From NCBI RefSeq assembly GCF_009720385.1, contig NZ_WARX01000031.1:88911-152910 (forward strand): a stretch of DNA of 64,000 nucleotides, in the 5' to 3' direction. The position numbers and the translations under genes are program-made. This stretch comes from Catellatospora vulcania (GTDB lineage Bacteria; Actinomycetota; Actinomycetes; Mycobacteriales; Micromonosporaceae). This document shows, one piece after another, positions 35,643 through 44,166 of this stretch. Numbering within the stretch: position 1 is the stretch's first letter; every line of letters begins with the position of its first letter. The notes below the pieces were generated by a model, which saw nothing but the letters and a program-made list of their open reading frames with translations, was not told the DNA's origin and made no database searches.

Positions 35643-35671
35643 AATTTACCGCGACCGATCGCCTCAATCAA
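35643..35671 (-). promoter_or_regulatory. Promoter of the small secreted protein
   Basis: Minus strand: TTGATT (35671-35666), 17-bp spacer, TAAATT (35648-35643) in an AT-rich patch. Predicted start of transcription about 35636, giving a 37-nt leader with AGGAGG. Confidence 0.6.
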
Positions 35672-35740
35672 GAGAGGAAGTCAAATTCTTGCATACTTGA
35701 GTTACAGCCACTTGCATGCTTCCTCACGCCTCTTGCACGG

Positions 35741-37060
35741 TCAGCCGGTGCCGCGGGCGATCTGCATGAGGAACTCGGCGTTGCTGCTCGTCTTGCGCAG
35801 CCGGTCGACGAGCTGCTCGCCGGTCTGCTGGGTGTCCATGGTGTGCAGTGCCCGGCGCAGCCGGCGGACCAGCTCCAGCTCCTGCGCGCCGACCAGCAGC
35901 TCCTCGCGGCGGGTGCTGGAGGAGTCGACGTCCACGGCGGGGAAGACGCGCCGGTCGGCGAGCCCCCGCAGCAGCCGCAGCTCGGCGTTGCCGGTGCTCT
36001 TGAACTCCTCGAAGATGACGGTGTCGCCCAGCGAGCCGGTCTCCACCAGCGCGGTGGCGATGATGGTCAGCGACCCGCCGCCCTCGATGGTGCGGGCCGC
36101 GCCGAGGAAGCGCTTGGGCGCGTGCAGCGCCCCGGCCTCGATGCCGCCCGACATGACCCGGCCGTTGGACGGCGCGGCGAGGTTGTAGGCACGGCCCAGC
36201 CGGGTGATGGAGTCGAGCAGCACGACGACGTCGCGGCCCTGCTCGACCAGGCGCTTGGCGCGTTCGATGGCGAGTTCGGCGACCGCGATGTGGTCGACCG
36301 GCGGCCGGTCGAAGGTCGAGGAGACCACCTCGCCGCGTACGGTGCGCCGCATGTCGGTGACCTCCTCCGGACGCTCGTCGATGAGGATCGCCATGACGTG
36401 CGTGTCGGGATGGTTGACCGCCAGCGCGTGGGCGATCGCCTGCAGCACCATGGTCTTGCCCGCCTTCGGCGGCGACACGACCAGCGCCCGCTGGCCCTTG
36501 CCGATCGGGGTGAGCAGGTCTATCACGCGGGTCGTCAGCACGTCCGGCATGGTCTCCAGGCGCATCCGCTCCCGCGGGTAGATCGGGGTCAGCGCGTAGA
36601 AGTCCGGCCGCTCGCCGAGATGGTCGGCGGGCGCTCCGTTGACGGTGTCCACGGCGGTCACCGTGGGCCGCTGGGCGCGGCGGGCGTCGGCACGGTCGCC
36701 CCCGCCGGTGCGCCGGTTGCCGGTCGGGTGCGCCGCGGCGCCGGTGACGACGTCGCCGCGGCGCAGGCCGAGACGCTGCACGAGGCCGGGCGGCAGGTGC
36801 GGGTCGCCCGGGTCGGGCAGGTAGCCGTCGACGCGGACGAAGAAGTTCTTGTCGCGGACGTCGACGATGCCGCTGACCGCGGTCGTCGGGGCCGCCTCGA
36901 CGGCGCCCGGCTCGGCGGCGCCGGGCTCGGTGCGGCCCGGCGGGTTCGTGCGGGGACGTTCCGCGACGCGACGGCGGCGGGTCGAGGTGGCAGGTCCCGT
37001 CACGCCGTTTCCGGCGGCGGGGCTCCCGGCTGCGGCGGGCCGCAGGGCGAGATCGGTCAT
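35741..37060 (-). CDS. rho: Transcription termination factor Rho, short form
   Basis: A 439-residue Rho helicase. ATPase motifs are VVSPPKAGKTMVLQA (Walker A, Lys202), ILIDERPEEVTDM, RDVVVLLDSITRLGRAYN (Walker B) and GGIEAGALHAPKRFLGAARTIEGGGSLTIIATAL; the C-terminal SSSTRREELL and SNAEFLMQIARG are standard. The N-terminal RNA-binding part is short and divergent (SGIVDVRDKNFFVRVDGYLPD and GLRRGDVVTGAA in place of the GYGFLR-type cold-shock fold), and the long Arg/Asp/Gly-rich insert of the housekeeping actinobacterial Rho (usually over 600 residues) is absent. It may therefore be a second, specialised Rho. A hairpin lies in its upstream leader. Confidence 0.88.
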   Translation of the reverse strand: MTDLALRPAAAGSPAAGNGVTGPATSTRRRRVAERPRTNPPGRTEPGAAEPGAVEAAPTTAVSGIVDVRDKNFFVRVDGYLPDPGDPHLPPGLVQRLGLRRGDVVTGAAAHPTGNRRTGGGDRADARRAQRPTVTAVDTVNGAPADHLGERPDFYALTPIYPRERMRLETMPDVLTTRVIDLLTPIGKGQRALVVSPPKAGKTMVLQAIAHALAVNHPDTHVMAILIDERPEEVTDMRRTVRGEVVSSTFDRPPVDHIAVAELAIERAKRLVEQGRDVVVLLDSITRLGRAYNLAAPSNGRVMSGGIEAGALHAPKRFLGAARTIEGGGSLTIIATALVETGSLGDTVIFEEFKSTGNAELRLLRGLADRRVFPAVDVDSSSTRREELLVGAQELELVRRLRRALHTMDTQQTGEQLVDRLRKTSSNAEFLMQIARGTG

Positions 37061-37341
37061 GGGTACTCCTCGGAGACGGTGCGCCAGGCACGGGCGTGCT
37101 GGGGCGCGACGGGCACCGAACGCCTGGTCACGAATGCCGAGTCACGTATCCGGAAAGTGCGGACGTCTCGGAGGAGAGGCGGCGGTGCGGTGATACCGAT
37201 CCCGGCGGACGCGTGAGCGTGGCAGGTCATCGGGGAAAGGGCATCCTCGGGGCGGGAACTCCACGCCTGCATCGAGCGATGCTTGATCAAAGGTACCCCA
37301 CCGGGACGATCAGGGCAACCCGGCACGCGCGGTGGGCGCGT

Positions 37342-37376
37342 CACAAGGAGAGCGGCTTCGGGCCGCTCCCCTTGTG
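37342..37376. promoter_or_regulatory. Hairpin in the rho upstream region
   Basis: A 15-bp stem with one A-C mismatch (37342-37356 with 37362-37376) and a TTCGG loop, about 280 nt before the rho start on the minus strand. It could be an attenuator in a long rho leader (rho autoregulation by attenuation is known in Escherichia coli) or a terminator for a transcript I cannot see. No U-tract on either side. Confidence 0.4.
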
Positions 37377-37521
37377 CCCCCGTTACGCCGCTGTGCAGGC
37401 ACTCCCCGCGATCGCCTGCCCCCTGTGCCGGGCGCGGCCCGCGCAGTCCTGATCGTCCCGACTCGCCACGCCTACAGCGCAGGGCTTCGCACCGCGCTCG
37501 GCGCGAATTGAGTCTGGGACT

Positions 37522-37541
37522 TCGACAGCATAGGCTGTCGA
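37522..37541. promoter_or_regulatory. 20-bp palindromic operator upstream of the XRE gene
   Basis: TCGACAG-N6-CTGTCGA, a perfect 7-6-7 inverted repeat, 68 bp before the XRE-type regulator gene. It is a good candidate for autoregulation by that protein. The rest of the 549-bp gap between rho and this operon (37061-37609) shows no gene. Confidence 0.5.
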
Positions 37542-37609
37542 CTATGGATTCTGTCAACCACAGATAACAGCTCAGTGGTTGGCGTCAGCTGCAAATGACT
37601 AGGGGCGTC

Positions 37610-38014
37610 ATGGGCGAGAACAGCGGCCCAGGAACGGTCGCCGAGCGCTTGACCAGGCTCTTCGACACCGTCACCAACCCGCACACGGGCAAGCGCCATA
37701 CCGACCGCGAGGTGGCCGCGGCGGTCGGCTGCTCGCATACGCTGATCTTCGACCTGCGCAAGGGCAACACCCCGCCGGAGAAGACCCAGGCCGGCATCCT
37801 GATGCGGCTGGCCAGGCATTTCGGGATGGACGACAACCACCTCATGCCGGCCGGCTCCGGCACGGTCGACCCCGAGGTCTGGTCCTTCGCGATGCGGGTG
37901 AAGACCATCTCGCCGGAAGGCCTCGCGATGCTCAACGGTGTCCTGGATCACATCGCCGAACTGGAGGCCCGCGCGGCCACCCGGCCCGGCGCGGCCGAGG
38001 ACGCGCCAACTTAG
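37610..38014 (+). CDS. XRE-type helix-turn-helix regulator
   Basis: A 134-residue protein. The N-terminal half is an HTH_XRE-like domain: TVAERLTRLFDTVTNPHTGKRHTDREVAAAVGCSHTLIFDLRKGNTPPEKTQAGILMRLARHFG, read in its parts as helix 1, recognition helix SHTLIFDLRKG, and the last helix. The C-terminal half (FAMRVKTISPEGLAMLNGVLDHIAELEAR) probably dimerises. ATG 37610 follows AGGGG by 5 nt; ATG 37595 is possible. It opens a four-gene operon (XRE, ImmA-like peptidase, seven-helix membrane protein, MpaB-like oxygenase) that recurs in actinomycetes. A palindrome upstream suggests autoregulation. Confidence 0.82.
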   Translation: MGENSGPGTVAERLTRLFDTVTNPHTGKRHTDREVAAAVGCSHTLIFDLRKGNTPPEKTQAGILMRLARHFGMDDNHLMPAGSGTVDPEVWSFAMRVKTISPEGLAMLNGVLDHIAELEARAATRPGAAEDAPT

Positions 38015-38025
38015 ACTGTGCCCCT

Positions 38026-38550
38026 ATGCCCCCCAGCCGCGAGGTCTTCGCCGAGTGCCGCAGTGCGCTCGAGGGACTGGCCATTCCCGACCCCTGGGAC
38101 GTGGTGGCGCTGGTCGAGTGGCTCGGGCAGCAGCGCCGCCGCCCGATCATCCTGATCCCGTGGCCCACCGCGGGCGGGGTCACGGGCTGCTGGGTGGCGG
38201 CGGCACACCAGGACTACATCGTCTACGAACGCACCGCCACCCCGCTGCACCGGTCGGTGATCGTCTGCCACGAGGTCGCGCACATCTGGCTGGGACATCG
38301 CGGACACCCCACGACCGCCCTGGCCGAGGAGTCCGCGCTGCCGCACGGCTACACCCACGACGAGGAGATCCGGGCCGAGACCCTGGCCGAGCTCATCCTC
38401 GAGCAGGCCGCCCTGCCGGCCCCCAAGGTGCCCGATGACGTGCTGCGGGTGATGAGAACCCTGGATCAAGGAGTGACCGTTGATTCCCTGGCTGACCAGC
38501 GGGGCGTTTCTGCTCGCCGCCGTCGTCGTTGGCTCGGTCCTCGCACGTAG
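38026..38550 (+). CDS. ImmA/IrrE-type zinc metallopeptidase
   Basis: A 174-residue protein with the zinc-peptidase motif CHEVAHIWLGH (H82-E-V-A-H86) and a later Glu-rich helix EEIRAETLAELILE that can supply the third ligand. ImmA/IrrE peptidases cleave partner XRE repressors; the XRE gene is 11 bp upstream, so proteolytic release of repression is the natural model. The reading frame extends 71 bp into the next gene; the Arg-rich tail (SARRRRRWLGPRT) encoded there may be dispensable. Confidence 0.8.
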   Translation: MPPSREVFAECRSALEGLAIPDPWDVVALVEWLGQQRRRPIILIPWPTAGGVTGCWVAAAHQDYIVYERTATPLHRSVIVCHEVAHIWLGHRGHPTTALAEESALPHGYTHDEEIRAETLAELILEQAALPAPKVPDDVLRVMRTLDQGVTVDSLADQRGVSARRRRRWLGPRT

Positions 38551-39709
38551 GCCGCAGGCGCGCACCCCGGCGGGCAAGGCACTGCTCACGTGGAACCTGT
38601 TCGGCGGCGTCGCCCAGGTCGTGACCATCCACCCCGTGTACCACGCCGTCAGCTCGCTGACCGGCCACCACAACACCGCCATCGTGATCAGCCACGGACT
38701 CGGGCTCGTCGCCGCGTTCTTCGCCGAGATCATGATGCTGTGCTGGACCCGTGGCGCCGACGGGGCACGGGCGGCGGCCCGCTACCGGGCCGCGATCGCC
38801 GCCGCGGCGATCGCGGTGCTCGCCGTGCTGTTCGCGCTGACTCCCGAGGTCGCCGACACCCCGTCGAGCTGGCGGCTGGACAACATCGACCGGCCCACCG
38901 TGGCGCTCTACTCGGTGGTGTACGCCCTGGCCTTCTCCTGGGTGCTGCTGGACCTGTGCCGGCTGAGCATCCGCTACTCCCGGATGGTCGTCACGGCGCA
39001 GACCCGGATCGGGTTGCAGCTGTTCACCGTCGGCACCGCGTTCGGCCTGGCGTACCAGCTGATGGCCGCGGTGGACGGGCTGGTCGGGGTGACCGGGCAC
39101 CGGTTCCCCGCGCACACCCCGCTGAGCCTGGCCCTGGTCTGCACCGGGGTGGTGTTCCTCTGCCTGGGCGCGGTCGTGCCGCTGGTCGCCACCGCCGTGA
39201 TCGAGTTCGTGCGGCGTTGCCGGCAGGCGTGGCTGTGCCAGCGCATGGAACCCCTCTACCGCGACCTGGCCACCGAGTACCCGCAGGTCCTGAAAGGCCC
39301 CGTGTGGTACGGCGCCGCGGGCTGGCTGGTCAACTGGTACGGCAACGGCCGCCGGCTGATGCAGCGCACCATCGAGATCCACGACGGGCTGTCCGAGCTA
39401 CGGCCGTGGCTGGACGACCTCGCGTACCGGGTCGGCGCGGCCGAGGCCATGCGGGAGGGCCTCGACGCCGAGACGGTGGCGCTGGTCGCGCAGGCCGTCC
39501 AGGTGGCCGACGCGCTGCGGACCAAACGCGGCGGCGAGCCGGGCCACCAGATCCACGTCGAGATGGCGGAGGTGGCCACGGACCGCGAAGCGGTGTGGCT
39601 GGCGCGGCTGGCGCAGGTCTACCGCACCCGCCTGATCGGACACGCGCTCGGCGCGCTGGCGGCCCGGCGGAGTCCCGCCGGCCGGCAGGCAGTGCGGAAC
39701 CCGTCGTGA
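38480..39709 (+). CDS. MAB_1171c-like membrane protein
   Basis: A 409-residue protein. The first 240 residues hold about seven membrane helices (AFLLAAVVVGSVLA, LGLVAAFFAEIMML, AAIAVLAVLFAL, LAFSWVLLDL, LFTVGTAFGLAYQL, LALVCTGVVFLCLGAVVPLVA). The rest is cytoplasmic, with RCRQAWLCQRMEPLYRDLATEYP and RTIEIHDGLSELRPW, the hallmark of the MAB_1171c/DUF6545 family. The TTG at 38480 follows AAGGAG by 5 nt. Start lies inside the peptidase gene; stop overlaps the next gene by four bases (GTGA). Role unknown; the family always travels with an XRE regulator and a DUF2236 protein. Confidence 0.8.
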   Translation: MIPWLTSGAFLLAAVVVGSVLARRPQARTPAGKALLTWNLFGGVAQVVTIHPVYHAVSSLTGHHNTAIVISHGLGLVAAFFAEIMMLCWTRGADGARAAARYRAAIAAAAIAVLAVLFALTPEVADTPSSWRLDNIDRPTVALYSVVYALAFSWVLLDLCRLSIRYSRMVVTAQTRIGLQLFTVGTAFGLAYQLMAAVDGLVGVTGHRFPAHTPLSLALVCTGVVFLCLGAVVPLVATAVIEFVRRCRQAWLCQRMEPLYRDLATEYPQVLKGPVWYGAAGWLVNWYGNGRRLMQRTIEIHDGLSELRPWLDDLAYRVGAAEAMREGLDAETVALVAQAVQVADALRTKRGGEPGHQIHVEMAEVATDREAVWLARLAQVYRTRLIGHALGALAARRSPAGRQAVRNPS

Positions 39710-40560
39710 CGTCGCAGGCAGCCCCGCGGACCGGCCACCCGCACCCGCCGGCGGACCACCACGCCGTGTACCGGCAGCTGGCGCTGCGCGAGTTCGGCGC
39801 CGACATGCGCATCGGCCTCAACCTGGCCTTCTACCGCACATTCGCGGTGCCCGCCATCGCGCGGCTGCTGGCCGACACCGGCGAGATGACCGAGCGGACC
39901 CGCAAACGCGCCGACGACACCGGGCTGATGATGTACGAGCTGATCGCCCACGGCCCGCACCATCCGCGCGGCCGCCAGGTGATCGCGTCGCTCAACCGCA
40001 TCCACCGCGTCTACGACATCACCCCGGACGAGTACCGCTACGTGCTCGGCACGTTCGTGTTCATCCCGACCCGGTGGATCGACCGCTACGGCCCGCGCCG
40101 CCTGCGCCCGCACGAACGCGACGCGACCTGGCACTTCTGGTGCGAGGTGGGCCGGCTCATGAACGTGCGCGACGTGCCGGACACCTGGGACGGGTTCGAG
40201 CAGTGGTTCAACGCCTTCGAACAGGCGAACTTCGGCCACGACGACGCCGCCACCCGGCTCATCGACGCCACCCGCGACCTGCTGGCGACACGTTTCCCGC
40301 AGGCGCTGCGCCGGTGGGCCGGTGCCGCGAGCGACGCGCTGCTCGACGAGGACGTGCGCAGGGCGCTCGGCGTGCCCAGGCCCGGCATCGGCGTGCGGGT
40401 CGCCGTACGCGGTCTGCTGCGGATCGACGGTCTGGTGCGCCGGTTCAAGGCGGCTCCGCCGGACGTCTTCACTCCGGGCCAGGCGACCCGGCACTACCCC
40501 GGCGGTTACGCCATCGAGGACCTGGGGCCCGACCCGGTGCGGCCGGCGGCACGGCGCTGA
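39706..40560 (+). CDS. Oxygenase MpaB-like (DUF2236) protein
   Basis: A 284-residue all-helical protein of the MpaB/Lcp family, which includes haem-b enzymes such as latex-clearing protein. Visible conserved parts are the helix MRIGLNLAFYRTFAVPAIA, GPHHPRGRQVIASLNRIHRVYDIT (family HxxH region), YRYVLGTFVFIPTRWIDRYG and HERDATWHFWCEVGRLMNV. Haem binding by the histidines is inferred. GTG 39706 overlaps the membrane-protein stop. Probably the effector enzyme of the operon, perhaps modifying lipid in the membrane next to its partner. A terminator follows. Confidence 0.78.
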   Translation: MTSQAAPRTGHPHPPADHHAVYRQLALREFGADMRIGLNLAFYRTFAVPAIARLLADTGEMTERTRKRADDTGLMMYELIAHGPHHPRGRQVIASLNRIHRVYDITPDEYRYVLGTFVFIPTRWIDRYGPRRLRPHERDATWHFWCEVGRLMNVRDVPDTWDGFEQWFNAFEQANFGHDDAATRLIDATRDLLATRFPQALRRWAGAASDALLDEDVRRALGVPRPGIGVRVAVRGLLRIDGLVRRFKAAPPDVFTPGQATRHYPGGYAIEDLGPDPVRPAARR

Positions 40561-40567
40561 CGCACCC

Positions 40568-40596
40568 GGGAGCCCCGCCACAGCGACGGGGCTCCC
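40568..40596. terminator. Hairpin terminator between convergent genes
   Basis: Perfect 10-bp stem GGGAGCCCCG / CGGGGCTCCC with a 9-nt loop, just after the MpaB-like gene and 5 bp from the convergent monooxygenase-like gene. Confidence 0.7.
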
Positions 40597-40601
40597 TTAG
40601 G

Positions 40602-40901
40602 TCAGGCCGGCATCTTGTACGTCAGCAGGTCAACCGGATTGATCTTCGGTGGTGGGTCGAACAGGTCCGCGCGGGCCTCCAGACCCTGGCGCACCTTCCC
40701 GGCCAGGTGGAACTGCCGGTCGTCCTCGGTGTCGAAGGCGTCGAAGATGCGAAACGAAGTCGGCCCGAGCTGGAAGGCGTACCAGACGATGGTGCCGGGT
40801 TCGGCGTCCACCAGCATCTTGGCCCGCCGCAGGAACTCCGCGACCTCGCCCTCGCGGCCGGGCTTGGCCTCGATCTCGACAAGAAATCCCAACGTGAGCA
40901 C
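40602..40901 (-). CDS. Antibiotic biosynthesis monooxygenase (ABM) fold protein
   Basis: A 99-residue ferredoxin-like protein: FLVEIEAKPGREGEVAEFLRRAKMLVDAEPGTIVWYAFQLGPTSFRIFDAFDTEDDRQFHL matches the ABM family, seen here in its typical KPG, EPGT and AFxxEDDRQFHL blocks. Members are cofactor-free oxygenases or stress-related quinone-binding proteins; the reaction is unknown. It lies 33 bp after an alpha/beta hydrolase gene, so the two are probably co-transcribed. Confidence 0.85.
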   Translation of the reverse strand: MLTLGFLVEIEAKPGREGEVAEFLRRAKMLVDAEPGTIVWYAFQLGPTSFRIFDAFDTEDDRQFHLAGKVRQGLEARADLFDPPPKINPVDLLTYKMPA

Positions 40902-40934
40902 GCCTGCTCCTTCCCCGGGACTCGCCCGGACCGG

Positions 40935-41762
40935 CTAGCCCTTGAGGAAGGCCAGCAGATCGGCGTTGAATTCGTCCTGGTGCGTGGCAGTCAGGCCGTG
41001 CGGCGCTCCCTTGTAGACATGCAGCGTGTTGTCCCTGATCAGCTTCGAGGACTTCATGGCAGAGGCGACGATGGGCACAATCTGGTCATCGTCACCGTGG
41101 ATGATCAGCGTCGGCACGTCGATCTTCTTGCAGTCCTCGGTCTGGTCGGTCTCAGAGAACGCCTTGATGCAGTCGTACGCCCCCTTGAAGCCCACCGTCA
41201 TGCCCATCAGCCAGAAGGCGTCGCGCAGGCCCTGGCTGACCTTCGCGCCGTCGCGGTTGGCGCCGTAGAACGGGGCGCTGAGGTCCTTCCAGAACTGCGA
41301 GCGGTCGCGTTCGACGCCTTCGCGCAGGCCGTCGAAGACGCTGCGGGGCAGGCCCTCGGGGTTGGCGTCGGTCTGCAGCATCAGCGGCGGGATGGCGCCG
41401 ACGAGGACGGCCTTGGCGACGCGGTCGGTGCCGTGGCGGGCCATGTAGCGGGTGATCTCGCCGCCGCCGGTGGAGTGCCCGACCAGGACGATGTCGCGCA
41501 GGTCGAGCTTCTCGATGACCTGGGCGAGGTCGTCGGCGTACGTGTTGAGGTCGTTGCCCTCCCAGGGCTGGCTGGAGCGGCCGTGGCCGCGCCGGTCGTG
41601 GGCGACCGCCCGGAAGCCGTTGGAGACGACGTACCACATCTGGTCGTCCCAGGCGTCGGCCGTGAGCGGCCAGCCGTGGCTGAAGACCACAGGCTGTCCC
41701 GAACCCCAGTCCTTGTAGAAGATCTGGGTTCCGTCCTTGGTGTTGACCATGCCGGTGCTCAT
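40935..41762 (-). CDS. Alpha/beta hydrolase, non-haem chloroperoxidase-like
   Basis: A 275-residue hydrolase with the nucleophile elbow [10 protein letters not shown] (Ser in GHSTG), oxyanion motif [18 protein letters not shown], the catalytic Asp region [15 protein letters not shown] and His in [12 protein letters not shown]. This is the pattern of cofactor-free chloroperoxidases/esterases. ATG 41762 follows GGGGAG by 8 nt; in-frame codons further upstream (41843) would overlap the leader. Substrate unknown. Upstream gene of the pair with the ABM protein. Confidence 0.9.
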   Translation of the reverse strand: MSTGMVNTKDGTQIFYKDWGSGQPVVFSHGWPLTADAWDDQMWYVVSNGFRAVAHDRRGHGRSSQPWEGNDLNTYADDLAQVIEKLDLRDIVLVGHSTGGGEITRYMARHGTDRVAKAVLVGAIPPLMLQTDANPEGLPRSVFDGLREGVERDRSQFWKDLSAPFYGANRDGAKVSQGLRDAFWLMGMTVGFKGAYDCIKAFSETDQTEDCKKIDVPTLIIHGDDDQIVPIVASAMKSSKLIRDNTLHVYKGAPHGLTATHQDEFNADLLAFLKG

Positions 41763-42292
41763 GTGGCGACTCCCCGCGTCGAAAGGCTGGCAATGAGTAC
41801 GTCGCGGCACACCGTCGGGCCGGTCCTCCGAAGCTAACATCACGCGCTTGTCGGACTTATCGGTTTAGAGATGAAACAACCTACCTGAGGTATGCGAGTT
41901 CTCATGGGTTTTGGCACAATTTCACACGCTCTGGCGTATGCCGTGCCGCCCGAGACGAACGTCCCCGGTCGCCACGCGGTGGTCGACAGGCACTCGGCCG
42001 TTCGGCTTGTCATTATTTCCCAAATAGGGCATATGTCTTCTATAGCCCGCGGTCGCCCGGCAAACCCTTGAAAGTCTAGCGGATTAGTGGGATATTCGCT
42101 TCGTGGTCGTTCCGGATCACGTCCACACCGGGCACCCACCGGAGGTCGTGGCATCGGAGCCCGACGTCGCACGTGCCGGTCGACCATGCACCGCAACAGA
42201 ACTGCACCCCCAACATTGATGATTACCGATACGCCGGAGCTCTCGGCGTTATTCGGTGTGCGCTTTTCGCGCTCGAGGAGGACAGGTTCCAC
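41763..42292. other. 530-bp divergent gap before the sulfate operon
   Basis: No gene seen. It holds the candidate promoter of the sulfate-transport genes (42068-42096) and so an mRNA leader of about 190 nt. A possible 23-codon upstream frame (42148-42219) with one Cys codon could be a leader peptide, but GGAGG is too close to its GTG. I see no known riboswitch pattern. Confidence 0.4.
42068..42096 (+). promoter_or_regulatory. Promoter of the sulfate-transport operon
   Basis: TTGAAA (42068-42073), 17-bp spacer, GATATT (42091-42096) in an AT-richer patch; predicted transcript start about 42103. Confidence 0.5.
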
Positions 42293-43321
42293 ATGAAGAA
42301 CCGGATCAGAGCAGCCGCCGCACTCGCCGCAGTCGCCGCCCTGGCGCTGTCGGCCTGCGGCAGCAAGGACGACGGCGGCACCACGGGATCCAGCACCACG
42401 CTGAACATCGTCGGCTTCGCCGTGCCGGAGGCGGCGAACAAGGCGATCGCGGCCGAGTGGAACAAGACCGACGCCGGCAAGGGCGTCAAGTTCCAAACGT
42501 CGTACGGCGCGTCCGGCGACCAGAGCCGCGCCGTCGTGGCCGGCCTCAAGGCCGACTACGTGCACTTCTCGGTCTCCAGCGACGTCACCCGGCTCGTCGA
42601 CGCGAACCTGGTGGCCAAGGACTGGAACGCGGGCCCGAACAAGGGCATCGTGTCCTCCTCGATCGTGGTGCTCGCCGTGCGTGAGGGCAACCCGAAGGGC
42701 ATCAAGGGCTGGGACGACCTGATCAAGCCGGGCATCGGGATCGTCACCCCGAACCCCGCCTCCTCGGGCGCCGCCCGCTGGAACGCGCTCGCCGCGTGGG
42801 GCCACATCACCGCCAACGGCGGCACTGACGCGCAGGCCACCGAGTTCCTGACGAAGCTGTTCGGCAACGTCGTCGCCCTGCCGGGCAGCGGCCGCGACGC
42901 CACCACCGCCTTCCTCGGCGGCACCGGCGACGTGCTGCTGGCGTACGAGAACGAGGCCATCCTGGCCACCCAGGCGGGCGAGAAGTTCGACTGGATCGTG
43001 CCCTCGACCACCATCCTGATCGAGAACCCGGGCGCGATCCTCACCAACGCCGACCCGAAGGCCAAGGACTGGCTGAGCTTCGTGCTCAGCAAGGACGGCC
43101 AGCGCCAGTTCGCGCTCAAGGGCTTCCGCCCGATCATCGAGGGCGTGGACACCACCGGCGTCCAGGGCGCCAAGGACCCGGCCAACCCGTTCCCGACCCC
43201 GGAGAAGCTGCTCACCGTGTCGAAGGACTTCGAGAGCTGGTCGGCTCTGTCGAAGAAGTTCTTCGACGAGAAGGAGGGCCTCATCGTCAAGGTCATCGCA
43301 GCCTCGGGCAAGGCTAAGTGA
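42293..43321 (+). CDS. Sulfate/thiosulfate-binding lipoprotein
   Basis: A 342-residue extracellular binding protein. MKNRIRAAAALAAVAALALSAC ends in a lipobox (LSAC), so it is lipid-anchored. The mature part has family features of Sbp/CysP: LNIVGFAVPEAANKAIAAEWNKT, SYGASGDQSRAV (sulfate-contacting loop), ADYVHFSVSSDV, NPKGIKGWDDLIKPGIGIVTPNPASSGAARWN and LAYENEAI. GAGGAGGAC precedes the ATG. Its stop overlaps the permease start (GTGA). It captures sulfate for CysTWA. Confidence 0.92.
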   Translation: MKNRIRAAAALAAVAALALSACGSKDDGGTTGSSTTLNIVGFAVPEAANKAIAAEWNKTDAGKGVKFQTSYGASGDQSRAVVAGLKADYVHFSVSSDVTRLVDANLVAKDWNAGPNKGIVSSSIVVLAVREGNPKGIKGWDDLIKPGIGIVTPNPASSGAARWNALAAWGHITANGGTDAQATEFLTKLFGNVVALPGSGRDATTAFLGGTGDVLLAYENEAILATQAGEKFDWIVPSTTILIENPGAILTNADPKAKDWLSFVLSKDGQRQFALKGFRPIIEGVDTTGVQGAKDPANPFPTPEKLLTVSKDFESWSALSKKFFDEKEGLIVKVIAASGKAK

Positions 43322-44166
43322 CCTCGACCACGCTCACCCCGGACCGGCCGGCGATCTCTCGCCGGCCGGTCCGGTCCGGCCGCCCGCTGACCCGCGTCTC
43401 CGGACTCGGCCTCGGCGTGGCGATGCTGTGGTTCAGCCTGCTCGTGCTCATCCCGCTCGCCGCCGTGGTGGTAACCGCGTCGGCGGGCGGGTGGAGTTCG
43501 TACTGGCAGGCGGTGACCAACGAGCAGACCGCCGCGGCGATCGAGCTCACCGTTGGCACCGCGTTCCTGGTGACGCTGCTGAACATCGTCATGGGAACCA
43601 TGATCGCGTGGGTGCTGGTCCGGGACCGCTTCTTCGGCAAGCGCGCCCTGGAGATCCTGATCGACATCCCGTTCGCGCTGCCGACCATCGTGGCCGGCCT
43701 GGTGCTGCTGTCGCTGTACGGCAAGACCAGCCCGCTCGGCATCGACATCGCCAACACCCCCAAAGCAGTCTTCCTCGCCTTCCTGTTCGTCACGCTGCCG
43801 TTCGTGGTCCGCACCGTCCAACCGGTGCTGGCCGAGCTGGACCGCGACGTCGAAGAGGCGGCGATGTCGCTGGGCGCCAGCCGGTTCACCGTGTTCCGGC
43901 GGATCATCCTGCCCAGCCTGACGCCCGCGATCGCCGCGGGCGCCGCGCTGTCGTTCGCCCGCGGGGTCAGCGAGTACGGCTCGCTGGTCCTGCTGTCGGG
44001 CAACCTGCCGCTGAAGACCGAGGTCGCCTCGGTGCGCATCCTCAGCAGCATCGAGAACGACAACTACGACATCGCGGCGGCGGTGGCCACGATCCTGCTG
44101 GCCATCTCGTTCATCGTCATCGTGGCGCTCGACGTCATCCAGCGGAGGATGGTGCGCCGTGGCTAG
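43318..44166 (+). CDS. cysT: Sulfate ABC transporter permease CysT
   Basis: A 282-residue permease with about six membrane helices. The cytoplasmic EAA loop reads LDRDVEEAAMSLGASRFTVFRRIILPSLTPAI, and RGVSEYGSLVLLSGNLPLKTEVASV is the CysT signature. It forms the channel with CysW. GTG 43318 overlaps the binding-protein stop by four bases and the gene overlaps cysW by 8 bp. Confidence 0.93.
   Translation: MTSTTLTPDRPAISRRPVRSGRPLTRVSGLGLGVAMLWFSLLVLIPLAAVVVTASAGGWSSYWQAVTNEQTAAAIELTVGTAFLVTLLNIVMGTMIAWVLVRDRFFGKRALEILIDIPFALPTIVAGLVLLSLYGKTSPLGIDIANTPKAVFLAFLFVTLPFVVRTVQPVLAELDRDVEEAAMSLGASRFTVFRRIILPSLTPAIAAGAALSFARGVSEYGSLVLLSGNLPLKTEVASVRILSSIENDNYDIAAAVATILLAISFIVIVALDVIQRRMVRRG

Noticed and set aside
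42148..42219. 23-codon upstream frame before the sulfate-binding gene as a cysteine-responsive leader peptide
   Set aside because: Only one Cys codon, GGAGG too close to the GTG, and no attenuator hairpin that I can see.
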